This document shows positions 1-13,900 of a DNA stretch of 64,000 bases, piece by piece. This DNA comes from Aquilaria yunnanensis (Eukaryota > Streptophyta > Magnoliopsida > Malvales > Thymelaeaceae): NCBI GenBank assembly GCA_039654915.1, contig CM077593.1, positions 80,208,501-80,272,500 on the forward strand, written 5' to 3'. Within the stretch, counting starts at the first letter, position 1, and each line of letters opens with the position of its first letter. Below the pieces are notes generated by a model. It was not told the DNA's origin, ran no database searches, and saw only the letters and a program-made list of their open reading frames with translations. The position numbers and the translations under genes were made by a program.

Positions 1-1152
1 GTTTCAATGAATTTCATAGTTGGATTGCCTAGGACTAAAGGAAACCAAGATTCTATCTTTATTGTAGTTGATAGGTTTTCTAAAATGGCTTACTTTATTT
101 CATGTAATAAAATGAACGATGCTATACATGTGGCTAAGTTGTTTTTCAGAGAAGTTGTTAGACTTCATGGAGTTCCAAAGACCATAATCTCAGATAGGGA
201 CTCTAAGTACCTAAGCCACTTTTGGAGGACTTTGTAAGGAAAGCTTGACACTAAGCTTTTGTTTTCTACTCCTTGCCACCCACAAATGGATGGGCAAACT
301 TCTGTAATAAATAGAACCTTAGGATTTATGCTTAGAGCTATCATTGGTAAGAATTTGAAATCTTAGGAAGATTATTTCCCTCATGTGGAGTTTGCTTATA
401 ATAGGGCTACACATACTACTACCGGTTATTCACCTTTTGAGATTGTGTATGGTTTTAATCCTTTTACTCCATTGGATATTTTACCTTTACTTATTCATAA
501 TGTTTCTAGTTTGGATGGTAAGAAAAAAGCTGAGAGTATAAAGAACTTACATGAAAAGGTTAAGCAACATATTGAGCTAAAAAATCAACAAGTTGCCAAG
601 AAAGCCAATCGAAGGAGAATTCTCTCTGAGCTTGAAGATTTGGTGTAGCTACACATAAGAAGGGAAAAATTTCTAGCTACATAGAGAACTAAGTTTCACC
701 TAATAGGAGATGATATATTCCAAGTGATCAAGAGGATTAGTGACAATGCATGCATGCTAGACTTGCTGGGTGAGTATAATGTGAGTGTCACCTTCAATGT
801 TACTAATTTGTCTTTGTTTGAACATGCAAATTCATGGACGAATCTTTTTAAGGAAGGAAGATTTTATGTGAGTTTAAAAGGTACACCCAAAAAAGGCAAG
901 GAACCTTTGAAGATAACTAGTGACCCTATGACAAGAAAGAGGACTAAGGAGCTCACTAATATACTTCAAGCCTTTGTCATAAGTTATTTCATGGAGGATG
1001 GACTTGGATATTCACATGGAGCAGCTGGAACACTTAAGGGAGCATATAGAGAGGATGGCCAAGCTTTGTGCTCATTTCTAAAGTGCCTACACAAGCAAAG
1101 CAACAAGGACACCAAGGACACCACTCAAAGTGCACTCTTGGAGCCTCCTTGA
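1..1152 (+). pseudogene. Ty3/gypsy integrase core and C-terminus, decayed
   Basis: One reading frame runs from about position 7 to 1152 and matches the integrase part of a plant Ty3/gypsy polyprotein. It shows the core start ([11 protein letters not shown]), the [11 protein letters not shown] block with its catalytic Asp, the CHPQMDGQT block, the AYNRATHTTTGYSPFEIVYG segment and a C-terminal GEYNVSVTFNV segment. The frame is cut by four stops: TAA at 235 and TAG at 364 and 646, each where relatives have Trp, and TAG at 682. Integrase inserts element cDNA into chromosomes; this copy cannot make it. The element is truncated by the left window edge, so gag, protease and RT are not visible. The Ty3/gypsy assignment is firm; I cannot name the lineage. 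Confidence 0.88.
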
Positions 1153-1850
1153 AGTGTCTCATGGGTCATTTTCTTCTATAGGCTGAATCTTTAAGCCCTA
1201 AAGTTTCAAGACATCTTTTCAACACCTAAGGGAAGGTCTCAAGCCAAAAGGTCTTAAATATCTCACCTAGAACTTGAAGGCACAAGCATAAACCCTAAAA
1301 AAAGCCTAATGATGCATTCGAAAAGCATACTTAGGAGTTTTAGGGCCAATCTTGTGAACCTACATAATTTCCTTTAATTTCTTATTTCATTACATTATTT
1401 AGGATGTTATTATGACCGAGGAAGTCATTTAGGTCACATGGGATAATTGGCATACGTTCATACTCAAAACAAGTACAAAGCGTGTGTTTAAATCCTAGTT
1501 TGACTATGTTTTCCTATGTCTTTTGCACTTAGGTTTGCTAGCTGAATTTGGCTTAGTTTAAACCATAATTTAGGCTTATATAAAGGCTTACTTTTTGGTT
1601 GTAAAACAAAGTTTTTGAAATCAATAATATTGCTCCTTGAGAGGCATTCTTTTTGGTTCTTGGTGAACTACCTTGGTACACAAGCAAGATTGTGTTCTTT
1701 GTGTATTTTTTATACTTCTCGTTTCTAATCACAGGTTGATTAGGGGTGGGAGTCTTCAATCTAGTCTCTTAGGTGTTGTTTGTGGAACTTGTTAAAACCT
1801 TGGGTGCATTTCTTAGTCTTTATACCAATGGGGTTCGCATCAATAACTAA
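1153..1850 (+). mobile_element. Probable 3' LTR of the left gypsy element
   Basis: The region follows the pol C-terminus and looks like a promoter-bearing LTR, with TATATAAA at 1577-1584 and a stretch ending near GCATCA around 1843. The 5' LTR is outside the window, so neither boundary can be fixed by comparison. Both ends are estimates. Confidence 0.5.
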
Positions 1851-3476
1851 CCTTCAAACATTGTAAAGTATGATTTTCCCTCTATTCACTGAATTGGTAG
1901 CCATAGAACTCCTAACATGAGTAATTTGATAATGAAAATTTTAAAAAGGTATAAGTGAATTTATGCAAGAGGTATAGGTCTCGCCCACCCAACTAGACAT
2001 CTCTAGGTATCCCCAACCCAAAGTCATTTCCCAAAGAAGATGGAAATTTTTTAAAACAAATACCACATCAACAATTAGAATCCCTGAACCTATGAACCCA
2101 GAAGGAAGAGCACCTGGTGCTTAAGAAACTCTGAGTCATGGTATCTGACCCTTTCACCAAGGCGTCACTTTACTCTCCCAAAATTGTGTGAACCCAAAAC
2201 TTGTGGATATTACTGTTGCTTATCTTATGCGGAGATCGTGAAGCAAAATCTGAATCCTAGTAGTCATTACGCTACTAATGTAATACAATGGGGGATGTGA
2301 GTTTTCAATGATATAGGAGTTGTGGGTCGTGAAGGAAGGGTAGACCAACTTCAGCTTCATCCACATAACCTTCTGCTACCTGCCTATGGAAAACCCTAAA
2401 CCAAATAAGAAGAGATAAGATAAGACAACATGAGGACTACATTTAATTTTTTTTTCACCAAAGGAGAAATCATTTGAGATGAAAAAATTTATTATTTTTT
2501 TTACAAAAGGGAGAAGATTACAGATTTAAAATATTATTAATTTTCAAAGGAAACTCTAAATTGGTTTTGTCTTTAACCATGTCTGATGAGTAAAAAGGTA
2601 TATTTGTGTGCTTGTGTGTGTGCGTGTGTATAAACATACCACATTTTTTCATCAAAAGTTTCACATCCTAAAACCTTAATACTCGTTATTCATGACCATA
2701 TACATGAATTCTCACACGTGGCATAATGGAAAATACACTTTATATAGGACATCAAATGACCCTTAGTGTCATCCGCAACTTAACTTAGAAGGTCTTTTGG
2801 TGGTTGCATTCATACATTATTGATTATGGCAAACAAAGAAGAACATTACAAAAGAATATTATTAAACATGGTAAGCATAGAAATATACAAAATGCTGAGT
2901 GTTTCAACACACAATATGATCATATGAACTATTTCAGGAACTCAGTTATGTGCATCCCCATTATATTTAGACAGATTTGATTACTCAGAACATGCAAACA
3001 TTGTCATCGTTCAAAATAAGCTTATTGCACTACTCACTGTTTCACTCAACCCTCATAGACAATGGAGAATGAGTAGGCCTTCGTGGTATGATTGATGATT
3101 GAAATATGTAATCCATCACTTTCTCTTTAACGCAAACCATTAATGGATGGTGAACAATGAGTACAATTTAATCATAAACCCATAAACCCTAAACCATATA
3201 TCCAATAACACTTGAACAATAACTAATAAAATATAAATAGAAAACCCTAGACTCCAAATCCCTAAATTCGTAACTCTAAACTCATGTAATCCATATACAG
3301 TAAACTTTAAACCCAAAATTTAACCCTAAGCCCTTAAACTCAAAATCGTGTACATGTAAACAATAAACTAGAATCTAGCAACTGTTGACCATCTATCATT
3401 GTGATGAATGCGTCTTTGTCAAATTTCCTACGACCATCTATATTTAGGGCCATACTGTGCATAGAGTTAAAAGTTT
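1851..3476. other. Non-coding stretch, no gene recognised
   Basis: There is no convincing coding exon. The sequence is AT-rich with a short TG-rich run near 2605-2630 and a few scattered AAACCCTAAA-like motifs around 3175-3350. I see nothing that can be named. Confidence 0.5.
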
Positions 3477-5332
3477 GAGTAAATGGCATATATAATCCTC
3501 AAACTATCACCCATGTCACACTTTCATCCTTAAATAATGAAGTGTTGAATAAGTCGTCCTAAATTATGAAGGATGTTGAATCGTTCGTCCTCCATCCATT
3601 CCAATTGTTGAACACTAACATAAAATAATGGAATTGCAAAAAAATGGAAAATTATGACCAAATTGAACAACTTAGCGAAGTTGAAGGTCTTAAAATTCCA
3701 ATAAAACTGTAAAAATAAAATTATAACTTACGTTTTAAGAAAAATAGTGTTATAGAAATAAAAAAATAAAACTAAAATAGAAGATGTAATAGAAAATAGA
3801 AACAATGATACAATTTTTATACAATTATTTTATTAATAATAATGTAATAAATAATAAATAACAATAATATATATTAATAATAGGTAACATAATAAAAATC
3901 CAAAAAATAAATAATTTAAAAAATTAAAATAAAATATTAAATAATAATAGAAAATAAATGAAAAGGAATAATAAAAAATAAAAATAAATTTATTAAAGAA
4001 AAAAAATTATACATAATAATAAAATAAAAAATAATATAAACATAAAAATAGAGAAAGGGAGAAAAGAAAATACAAAAATAATATAAAATAATAGGAATTA
4101 TTAAATTCAAATAAATAACTTAAAATAATAAAAATTACAAAACATAAAAATAAAGTATAAAGTAGGAATAAAAATACAAATATTCTTAAAAATTTTGAAA
4201 AAATAGTAAATGATAATAATATTTTCTCTTTTTGTTTTCGTTTTTCAATTGTACCTTTTTTAATCGTTTTCCTTTTTTCTTTGATAATTTTTCAAATTTT
4301 TAGGCACATTTTTATTTTTAGTCGTCATTCATTTTTTAAAAGTTTTATTATTTTTATTTATTTATGTATATTTAATAATTTATATTATATTATTTGATTA
4401 TTTTATTTACCTTTCTCTTTATTTATGTTTTTATTGTTTTACTATATTGTTATTTTGATTTTTGTCTTTAATAAGATTTTTCAATTTTTTATTCCCTTTT
4501 ATTTATTTATCTATTATTTTCTCGTTGGTTATTTTAATTTTATTATTCTTTATTTTATTTTATTTTCATTATTTTACTTATTATCAATATACATTGATTA
4601 TTAATTATAATTTATTATTCATGTTATTAATAAAATAAAATACAGTTTTATCTCTTCTAATTTTTTTTATTTACTAATTTTTCAAATTCTTAGGAATATT
4701 TTAATTTTTAGTCATCCTTTATATTTTTAAAGTTTTATTATTTTTATTTATTTATTTATTTTAATTTAAGAATTTATTTAATTTAATTTAATTTTCTCTT
4801 TCTATTTATCCATTTTGATTATTATATTATTATTTATTATTTTCTATTTTTATTTTTGACTTTGATAAGATTTTTTTTATTTTTTTATCCCCTTTTATCT
4901 ATTTTTCTATTATTTTTTAGTATGTTATTTTATTTTTAGTAATTATTTATTTTTATTTTATTTGCAATATTTTACTTATTCTTAATTTATATTGATTATT
5001 AAGGATATACAAAAAACTATATCATTATTTCTATTGTAGTTGTAATTTTGTTTTATTATGACATTTTTTTCTTAAAACGCAAATTTTAATTTTGTTTTTT
5101 TTTGTTGAATTGCACTTTGGACGTCCAATTTTTCTATGATATTGAGTCTAGTCATAATGTTTCCTTTTGTTGCACTTCAGCAATTTTCAATTAGTGTTTA
5201 GCGGTGGGAATGGATGGAGGACGAATGATGCAACATTATTCATAGTTTAGGATGACTCATGTAACATTTTATGGTTTGAAGATGAAAGTGCAACAGGGGT
5301 AATAATTTGATGACAATGGGTGCCATTTACTC
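3477..5332. mobile_element. Mutator-like foldback element with long TIRs and 9-bp TSD
   Basis: The first ~125 bp (from GAGTAAATGGCA) and the reverse complement of the last ~125 bp are clearly alike, including GTCCTCCATCCATTCC near the inner end of each arm. Flanking 9-mers are TAAAAGTTT (3468-3476) and TAGAAGTTT (5333-5341), identical at eight of nine positions. A 9-bp duplication is typical of Mutator-like elements. Inside, the left half (to about 4210) is A-rich and the right half T-rich, so the element could fold into one long imperfect hairpin. No transposase is visible, so it would be non-autonomous. Confidence 0.75.
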
Positions 5333-6319
5333 TAGAAGTTTGAGGTAATTATAAAAAAAAAAAAGTTGATTTTGGGGCGAGAAGACCATATTCATGAAAG
5401 TTCAGGGTTTAAAAGTTATGGCACCGGATTTCCAATATCAATCCCCCAATCCTATCATTGATGGGTAAAATTTACATATGGTCCCGTTACTATAATGATC
5501 ATCTTAACGTCTTACCTCAATTAATGCTATTTTAAAGTCTCGTAACTCATATATCATTTCCGATGTGAGTCCATTCTATTAGTGTATCCATTATTTTGGA
5601 TGAAAATTGCTTATGTTGCATTTTATATACTATGGTGGGTCCCAAACTGCCACATGGATGACTATATTTGAAGGAAAAAAACTTTAAGTTAAAATTGACA
5701 CAAACAAATAAATATAAGGACTTAAAATGTAATTTTTCATTCTTCCCCAAATTTTCTTGTCTGCTCCTGAAGTTGCCGGTGGAATAAGCGTCCAAATCAA
5801 AGAAATTGAGCGAATTGGATCAATTCTCATTATCTAACAACAACAACATGATAGGGCACAATTAGGTTAGGTGCGAGATGGCGCTAGTCACAAAAGGATC
5901 TTGGGCATGAAAGTTGGAGGTAGAGCTTAGGAAGTTGATGTCAAAGCTAGAATCCAACCATTATTAGGTAGATCTTTACTAAGGACCAGGCTAAGGTGTG
6001 AAGAGCCTCACAAAAAGTGCTTGTCTGGTTGAGTACTTGAAATTTCATTTTCAATCTGTTTCTTTGTATCCACGATGAAGGGTCACAGGTGATATTTATC
6101 CATAGAGAAAGGAAAACGGAGTCGCTTTGTGGTATCATGTGCGAGTTCAAAGGGCTTATTTACTCTGATTTTAAAAGTTTGAGGATGGTTTGTACTTCAG
6201 GGATTGTCTGAGTAAACAAAGGGCCAAAATCCAAATATTAGCCCTTGCACTTGAGTGAGACTGACGCAAAACCACTTGAATGTTAACTCGGGACACATAA
6301 ACCCTTACACTTGGTAAAA
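5333..6319. other. Non-coding stretch, no gene recognised
   Basis: Only short chance open frames are present. Wording such as AAACCACTTGAATGTTAACTC near 6270 resembles ends of unclassified plant repeats, but no pair of ends could be matched. Confidence 0.4.
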
Positions 6320-6327
6320 CTCGGACC

Positions 6328-6832
6328 TAGGGATGATCAGTATTTGGTTTAAATTGACAAAACCGAAAAATCGAAATTTTTTTGAAATTCGGTTCAATTT
6401 CGGTTGAAACCGAATAACAAAAATTTCGGTTTCGGTTTTAGAATTCAGTTAATTCGGTAACTGAAATAATTGAAATTTTTTATACCAAATTTTTTTTTAT
6501 TTGTTTCATGAACAATAATGCTATCAAGTAACCCAAATTAGCTTGGATTCTTATTTTTTTTCTTTCCATGGACAATGAATCTTCTATATTAAATGGAATT
6601 TGAAAAGAAAAATAATATCTTTATCTCATTTCATCTCTTATAGAATTTAACTACCATTTTTTCGGTTAATTCGGTTTAAACTAAACCGAACCGAAATATT
6701 TTTCGGTTCGATTTGAATTCGGTTTTATAGATTAATTCGGTTATTTCGGTTTCTTAGCATCTAAAACAAAAAATTGAATAAACCGACAAATTCGGTTCAG
6801 TTTAAACCAAACAAACCGAATAATCACCCCTA
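6328..6832. mobile_element. hAT-like MITE, 505 bp
   Basis: The left end starts TAGGGATGATCAG and the reverse complement of the right end starts TAGGGGTGATTAT. Both continue into GGTTTAAA, giving terminal inverted repeats of about 30 bp. The flanking 8-mers CTCGGACC (6320-6327) and TTCAGACC (6833-6840) agree at six positions, as expected for an old 8-bp hAT duplication. The interior is built of repeated TTCGGTTT / AAACCGAA motifs on both strands and has no coding capacity. Confidence 0.7.
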
Positions 6833-6840
6833 TTCAGACC

Positions 6841-7915
6841 CATAAGTCCCTCTTCGACCACTGTTAGTCACGCGCTCGCACGTGACCAGTTTCCGTAACT
6901 GAGCCACCCCCCCCAAGTTTTCTTCTGAAGCCACCGTCGTTCATCTCCTCCCTAACGAGCTCCGCTCTGGTAACCAGCCACGCCATCTCACCCCCATCGC
7001 CCTCCATCGCCACACACTTCACCCCGTGTCCGGCATAACCATCGTCACTGGCAGATACATGGATTTTCATTGGTTAAAATTCATAAACAGCCGTGGATAA
7101 GGACTAGGGAGCAGCGGCCAGCCCAGTTGTCTCGTTTTGGGTTTGGCGTTCCCATCGTTCACGTTAGTTTGATTCGCCCCTTCACTCTCCTCAAGAGAAT
7201 TCTAATGCATCTGATTTTGTGGAATTTAAATCTGTTTTCCAATTTTGTTCCTATTACGTTTTATTAATTTCACCCACATAATCTCTAGCCGATTTTAACC
7301 AATTGCTTCGACTCGGATTTGGACCATTTGGTTGCCCCGAAGAAGAAAGACGAAGGCCCGTGAGTTTGACAGGTTGAACCCTCATCTTTCCATACATGTT
7401 TCTGAATTTGATCAATTCAATATCTCTCATCCTGGTGCTCTCAGGAAAAGACCTGAGTCCTAACTGAAGTAAGTCATGTGCTCGGACGTTGTTGTCTTTT
7501 ACTGTGGGCTTATGTGTGAGAGTCTACTGAGTCCGAAAGCTTTTGTGTTCCAAGTTTATGTTTGGGGTGTCTTTCTTGCTCTAGTTGAGGGGCTAAGTTT
7601 AGATTTTGGCCGTAAATAAATTATGCGTGACGCATTTGTTAGGCCCACGTACAACTGAACTTGTAGCGTTCAGGCCGCTCTACTCTAGTCGACCTCCAGC
7701 CATCCTCAACCTCAACTGCTTTCGTCCTGCGGTTCTTTCTGTTTAAGTTCTCATATCCTTGAGAAGTCGCAACTCGCAAGGTCAGAATCTCAATCTGGGT
7801 TAGCTTTTGCTCCTGGTCAGAAGATCATGATTTTAATCGGATATTTGACTCCTGTCACTTTTTTATGATGTAGTTTCCTTTGTTTCCGCGTGATTGGTTA
7901 TATTTGATACATCAG
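6841..7915 (+). promoter_or_regulatory. BRF1 upstream region and probable 5' UTR
   Basis: This is the interval between the MITE and the BRF1 start codon. A relatively GC-rich patch lies at about 6870-7180. The start codon at 7916 directly follows CATCAG, so a 5' UTR intron ending there is possible, with a donor perhaps near 7780 (CAAGGTCAG). No TATA box stands out. Extents are inferred from the gene position only. Confidence 0.4.
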
Positions 7916-10900
7916 ATGGTGTTTTGTACCAATTGTGCTAGAAACGTGACGGGAGTCCGGCCCTATGATGGTCATCTGTAAGTGCTTTTAAAACCAATTC
8001 TTTCCTTGTCTTTTGGATATGAAGATAGAAAATTTAGAAGGATAAAAAGTCTGGATTTTTTTGTTGATTGTTTTAATGTTTTGGTTAAAGATGTTGCCCT
8101 TTATGCGGGAAGGTTCTTGAGGATTCGTACTTCTCGTCTGAACCCCAATTTGTGAAAGATTCATCTGGTCAGGTATGTACTTACAATGTGTTTTGTTTGC
8201 TTTCTGTTTTTTCTTTTTCCAATCGAAATGCTAGATATCTTTAGGTTGAATATTCTAATTTTGTTCCCTCAACAGTGAACACTTCAACATACTCGTAGTC
8301 AAGTTCATAGGATATCCTCCATCCAGTTTATAGAATGCCGTTTAGTAGGATGGGTGTGCTGACTCTTTGATGCTTTAAACTATTTGTTTCTGTGTTGAAG
8401 ATCTCTCTTGAACAATTGTGAGCAATGATGGTATTGGTTGCTGTCCTAAAAGCAATCAGGATGTGTTGTTTGTTTCAGAGGAGATTGGTAAAAGCTGTTT
8501 TGGTGGATAAGAACATTGTATCAGTCTAAATTTTTTTAAGTATTGAAGCTCAGGAGCTAAAAAGATGAGATTATTAAGTTGAAATCTGCAAAATTTGATA
8601 TTTCCTTCTCTGCATTGTGAGCAAGCTTCTATTTATATATTGTTGTTAGTTATCACCTCATTTTTTTGCACTAAATTGTTTCTTTTTTCTCATGTGAAAC
8701 TTCAAATCTTTACTGTTTGTTCGTAAACTTTAGTTGTATCTTTCAGCTTATAAAGATAAAAGTCCTTGTGATTGTAAATATTCCAGTTATACTATTACTG
8801 AAAAGGAGGAATCTTAATTTACTGAAATCTTAACATTTTTGTTGTAGATTTTCCAAAAGGAAAAGTAACAAAAACAAGTCTAAATTCTAAACAACGATGC
8901 CTGTGCGCTGTCATCTGCTAAGTGTTTTTTTGTTTTTTTTAATAAGTAACCTTATTCAGTGTGAATGCTAGATTGGTCAGTTGTTATAAACCGTGTTCTG
9001 TGTGAATGCTAGCTTGCCTTAACCAAGGTTTCATCTAACGTCAGCATATAAATATATATGTGTGTGTTTTACTTACAAAAATAATTATTGAGTCAAACTG
9101 AGTTTTTAAAAGTCAACATGTGTCAAACTTTATGGGAAGGAGGTAGTATTTGTTTCCAAAATTTGCTTGTAGATTTTAAAATGGGTTTTTTCTGTTTTAT
9201 GCTACTCTTTAGTGTTGGAAACTTTTTCTTTGAGGACTTTTCTAGTGATTGCTTGAGAAGAATTGGTGTTACTGAGTTGTGATGCTGGGGACCTGTGTTG
9301 TGTAATCTTAGTTGGACTTCTGGTTTTGCTCGTTTCTGTTTCCAATATGGCTTTCATTCGTCTAACAAATACAAGAGACCATTATCAAATATTATAATGA
9401 CTCTAATCCTATGCCCCTTTTGCTGCCTTGTTTGCTTACATTCACTGTAGTCAGGATAAACAGTAAAATGTGAATTCATGGTATGTTGCATTATTCAACT
9501 TTTGGTTGTTTTTTAAGTGTTGCTGCTGTTGTTCTATTATCTTTTACTGCAAAATTCTGGTTCATTTTCCTAGCCATGATGTCTTCTTGTGCTAATTTAT
9601 GCCTTGCAGGCCAAACTGTCTGGTCAATTTGTGAGATCTGTTCAAGATGGCTTAGGGTCCCGTCAAAGAACATTGGACAGAGGTGTGTTTTAACTAAGTT
9701 TTATTTTCTATCATGCAAAGAGATTTATAGCTTTGTCTGTTCTATGTTCATGCAGGAATGTTAAGGCCAAAGAAGTCAGTTTCTTAAAGTTTCTATTCAA
9801 GATGCGGTTCGTTTAATTCTTGTTAAGATAGATATTGTTTTGTTAACTTCCAATAGCTGGACTTTTCTGCATCAGTAGATTGGTCACATGTGTAAGTGTG
9901 TGAGTGAGGCTTAGGATTAGTCGTTAAAGCTTATGATTGTTACCTCAAGGTCCAAGGTTCAAATTCCCACTTCCCCCTAGCTTTGCTTATATCTACTAAA
10001 AATATGTGTAAATATATAGTTGGAAATTGAGCGCATCAAATGGATGCAATACAAAGCTTAACACAGGGAAGGTAACTTAAAATATGTATCATTGCTTAGA
10101 ATATTCTGTTCAATGCAATACAAAGCTTTAATACTGTGAACAATTTATCCTGTCCCTATTAACATCTAACAGGAAGAGAAAATAAAGTTCTTACTGACTG
10201 TTCAGTTGTGCTTATTAGAATAAGCTGAATGGATATATAAAGCTATCTTGGATAGGAACTTCTCGTTGTTTTTATTACAACCTCCAGTCAGACTAAGATT
10301 TCATCTTCAATACTCCAGGAGCAGACTGTGGAACATGAAATATGGTGTTTCAAACTTCCCTTTCCTGAGAAAATGCAAGAGAACTCATGTCTATGTTGGG
10401 CTCTGTTACACGGAAAACAGTCACCAACAGTCTACCTTTTTATGACAAGTATATTAAAAGATGCACCCAGTTCCAATGGGCCACTTGAGAGATGGGGAAT
10501 CAAAGAAGAATATTTTCAGAGTCTGTGCAGATCATTGACAGTTGAGAGTGGTGTTACTTTCTGCTTTATGGATAATTAGATTTGACATGGAGTTGAAATT
10601 TTAATTTGAATGAAGTTAAAAAATTATGAAAATCTGTTTGGAATTTGATGATCTTCAACTCTATACAACTAGTGAACTTTTTGGAGCCTTTTAGGAACAG
10701 TTCGCAATCTGTGAAAGCAAAAGCACTTACCAGGAAAAGTAGAGCACAATGGAGACATGGTTCCACTATGAGAGCGTCACTTCACACTTCACTGCTGATT
10801 CTTTTACGAGTTACTGGCTTCTATGTTAATAAGCATATGCGTGCAGAATTAAAATTACCCCATGGATGCAAACTGTTGATCGGATGGGAGTTATGGGGAA

Positions 10901-13900
10901 ATCCCACATGGACAGTAAAAGGGGTTAGTCTAGACTTTATAGTATTATGATTTGGGCCTATCCACTCATTGCCAATTGATTTTGAGTTGGATGCGTTAAC
11001 ATGGTATTAGAGTTCAAGGTTCGCCACTATCTTAGCCTTTGGCATAATAACCCACGTGGTGTAGCTGAGCTGCTTTACACATGAGGGTGTGTGTTAATTG
11101 AGAAAAGCTCCTGTGGACAATAAAAGGGTTAGTCAAAGCTTTATATTATGATTGGGGCCTCTCTACTGATTGTCAATTGGTTTGATGGAGCTGACCTAGT
11201 TTACACATGAGGGGGTGTATTATTTGAGAGAAGCTCACATGGACAATAAAAGGGGTTAGTCAAAGCTTTATATAATGATTGGGGCCTATCTACTCATTGT
11301 CAATTGGTTTTGAGTTGGTTGTTTAATAGGAGTAAAGGATTGAACATGGTGATAGAAGAAATAATAGAATTACAATTACTAGTATGAAGTTTGTAGATGA
11401 GAATCTCGCTTTTCTCTGCTCTGTTTCATGTGAGGTTCTGTGGTTAAATTGACAAATGGTACCCTTAAAGATCTTTTTCTCGAAAGTAAAAAAGTTCAAA
11501 CTCCCAGTAAACGTCTTTTAATATTGAAAAATCTCTCAAGATTCTAAACTTCTTGTTTCTATTTTTTTTACTGGTTGTGTAGTTAGTGATGAGCTGAGAT
11601 ACATGAAAGAAGGACTAAATATCGATGATTACAGTGATAATGTTGTTGAGATGGCTTTAAAATTTTATGAGGTATGTGTTTTTGTGCATAAGTTCGTACT
11701 TTCTCATATTTTCATCTCATGTTGAAGTCTTATATTGTTTAAAAGGTTGCACTTGATCGGAATTTAACTAAGGGGCGTAGGACTGAGCTGGTGGAGGCTG
11801 CTTGCCTTTATCTTGCATGTAGGTGAGGAGTTTCTCTTAAATACCAAACCCAAGTGTCATTTATTCCATCATATGTTACACTTCATAGTTCATGAAAATG
11901 TCAGCATAATGTCATTACTGCAGAGTGTTGCTGAATAGAATTAGCAGGTATTTCTTTTGACAAGAGAAGAGATACTCTTGCTAAATTGACTGAAAAAAGC
12001 ATCAAGGCAGGCCTTCTAATCCATGTAGCGTTGTGCATGATAAGAACCTCATGAAAACACTACGAAGCAGAGGCCCGTAATAAGCTAGAAAACTATATTC
12101 CTTTAAAGCGAATCACTAGAAGAGTTTTATCCCCAAAAATCATAGCTTCCTACTTCAGCCGAATAGCACATCGCTACAAAGATAATGGGGAACATGTGCG
12201 TACTAATGGCATTTTTTACTTGCTTTGTGCAGGGAAATGGAGAAGCCATTTCTTCTTATTGATTTTGCAATTTACTTGAATATAAATGTGTAAGGAGCCC
12301 TTCTCTCTCTTTGTATCATTCTCTCTTATGTTTTGAGTTGCAGATTTAGCCTTTTCAAATTAATGTAGTAATTTGTTTTGCACGTGACTTAGTGGTGCAG
12401 GACAAGCTTGAGAATGTTTTCTTTTATTTTTTTTCCCTTTTTAGTTTTTAATATGGTTTACTCTCTTGCAGTTTCTTGAATAATCTGAAGGGAGAGGTGT
12501 GAGATCTTCTTTTAGCCTTTTTGAGTGGAGATAGTGAGATAATCTTAGGTTTTGGGTAATACAAAACCTTCTTTTTAAAGACCTAAGAGATTTTATAATT
12601 TGTAGACTTGTTCTTTTGTGCATAATTTCTGTTCATTGGCTTGCTCTTATAGTTACCAGATTTGCTAGCCCTCCATTATACCCTGTTCTCATATGTGTGT
12701 ACCAAAATGCAAGTCATTTGTGTTCGAATTTGCTTGGCTATGAATTTCGTTCATACATGGTGAAGAATCTGTCTTCAGATAGGAAAGAGAGATGAAGTCC
12801 TTAATAGAGGAAAGAGAGTTAAAACAGATATAGTCGAAAAGGAAAGAAATAAGCAGAGATGAATAGGCGAGATAAATAGCAGACTTAAAAGCTCAAAGGC
12901 AGTTGTTCACCTTTGAAATTTGGATCAATTGTATTATGTATAATACTGAATTTCAAGAAAAAGACAACAATGTCCTTTAAAAATCCCACATGTTTAAGTC
13001 AGGGGTTTCGCTAGTGCTTTATAGTACAGCAAGTCCTACTCAGCCATTGCCAGTTTTTTATGGCTTGGGTGCTTTAAAATGGTAGTTAGAACACAGGGTT
13101 ATCATATCCCCGAAGTCAGTCATCACAACATTGTTGTTGTCATAGTCCATGTGAGATGCCTGTTTTCAGTTGCTTCAGTGGCTTGCACATGTTAAGTGGT
13201 AAAAGCTCACATGGTTAAGTCAAAGGAGTTAGGGCTTTATGTCATGTGAGGCCTCTTCATCTATTGGCCATTGGATTTGATTAGATGCTTCAACATTAGT
13301 TATTACAAGATCAAGTGGAGGTAGATGTGCCTTTAATGGCTATGTGGCTAGTTTTGGAGAAATTACTGGACTTCAAGGGTTCTGATTTTGAGTCCCTTCA
13401 ACTCTACCAGAAGTGTTTTAGGAGTGCCCTGAATATAGCTTTTTTTTTTTTATGCGAATCTTTTTATTTTTTTTTTCTTGGAGTCATTACATCTTATTAT
13501 TGCTATAATTTATTTTTTTTCATCTCACTGGTGCTTATAATTTAAGTTCTGCATGAGATGAGTTAGGAATTCATTTACTCTTGCAGTTTTGACCTTTGCA
13601 TGATTCCTTTGATTGTCATATTGCATAAGAGTTAAGCAATTTGTTTTCTCATTTTGCAGTTACGAAATTGGTGCTGTATATTTGCAGCTTTGCCAAAAGC
13701 TATACTTGGCAGATGATCGCAATGGTCGAAAAGCTCTGTCCTTAGTTGATCCATCAATTTTCATTCCTAAATTCACTAACGGTAGGCTCCTGGACAGCAA
13801 CTTCCAAGATTTCTCTATAAAAATATTGTTGGAAGTAAATTTCTTTTATTGGTGGCCGATAAACCTGTATTTCTGAGAATAATTTGTTCTGATTATTAAT

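Noticed and set aside
6864..7070. Minus-strand 68-codon frame upstream of BRF1
   Set aside because: GC-rich chance frame with no recognisable motif; more likely part of the BRF1 promoter or leader.
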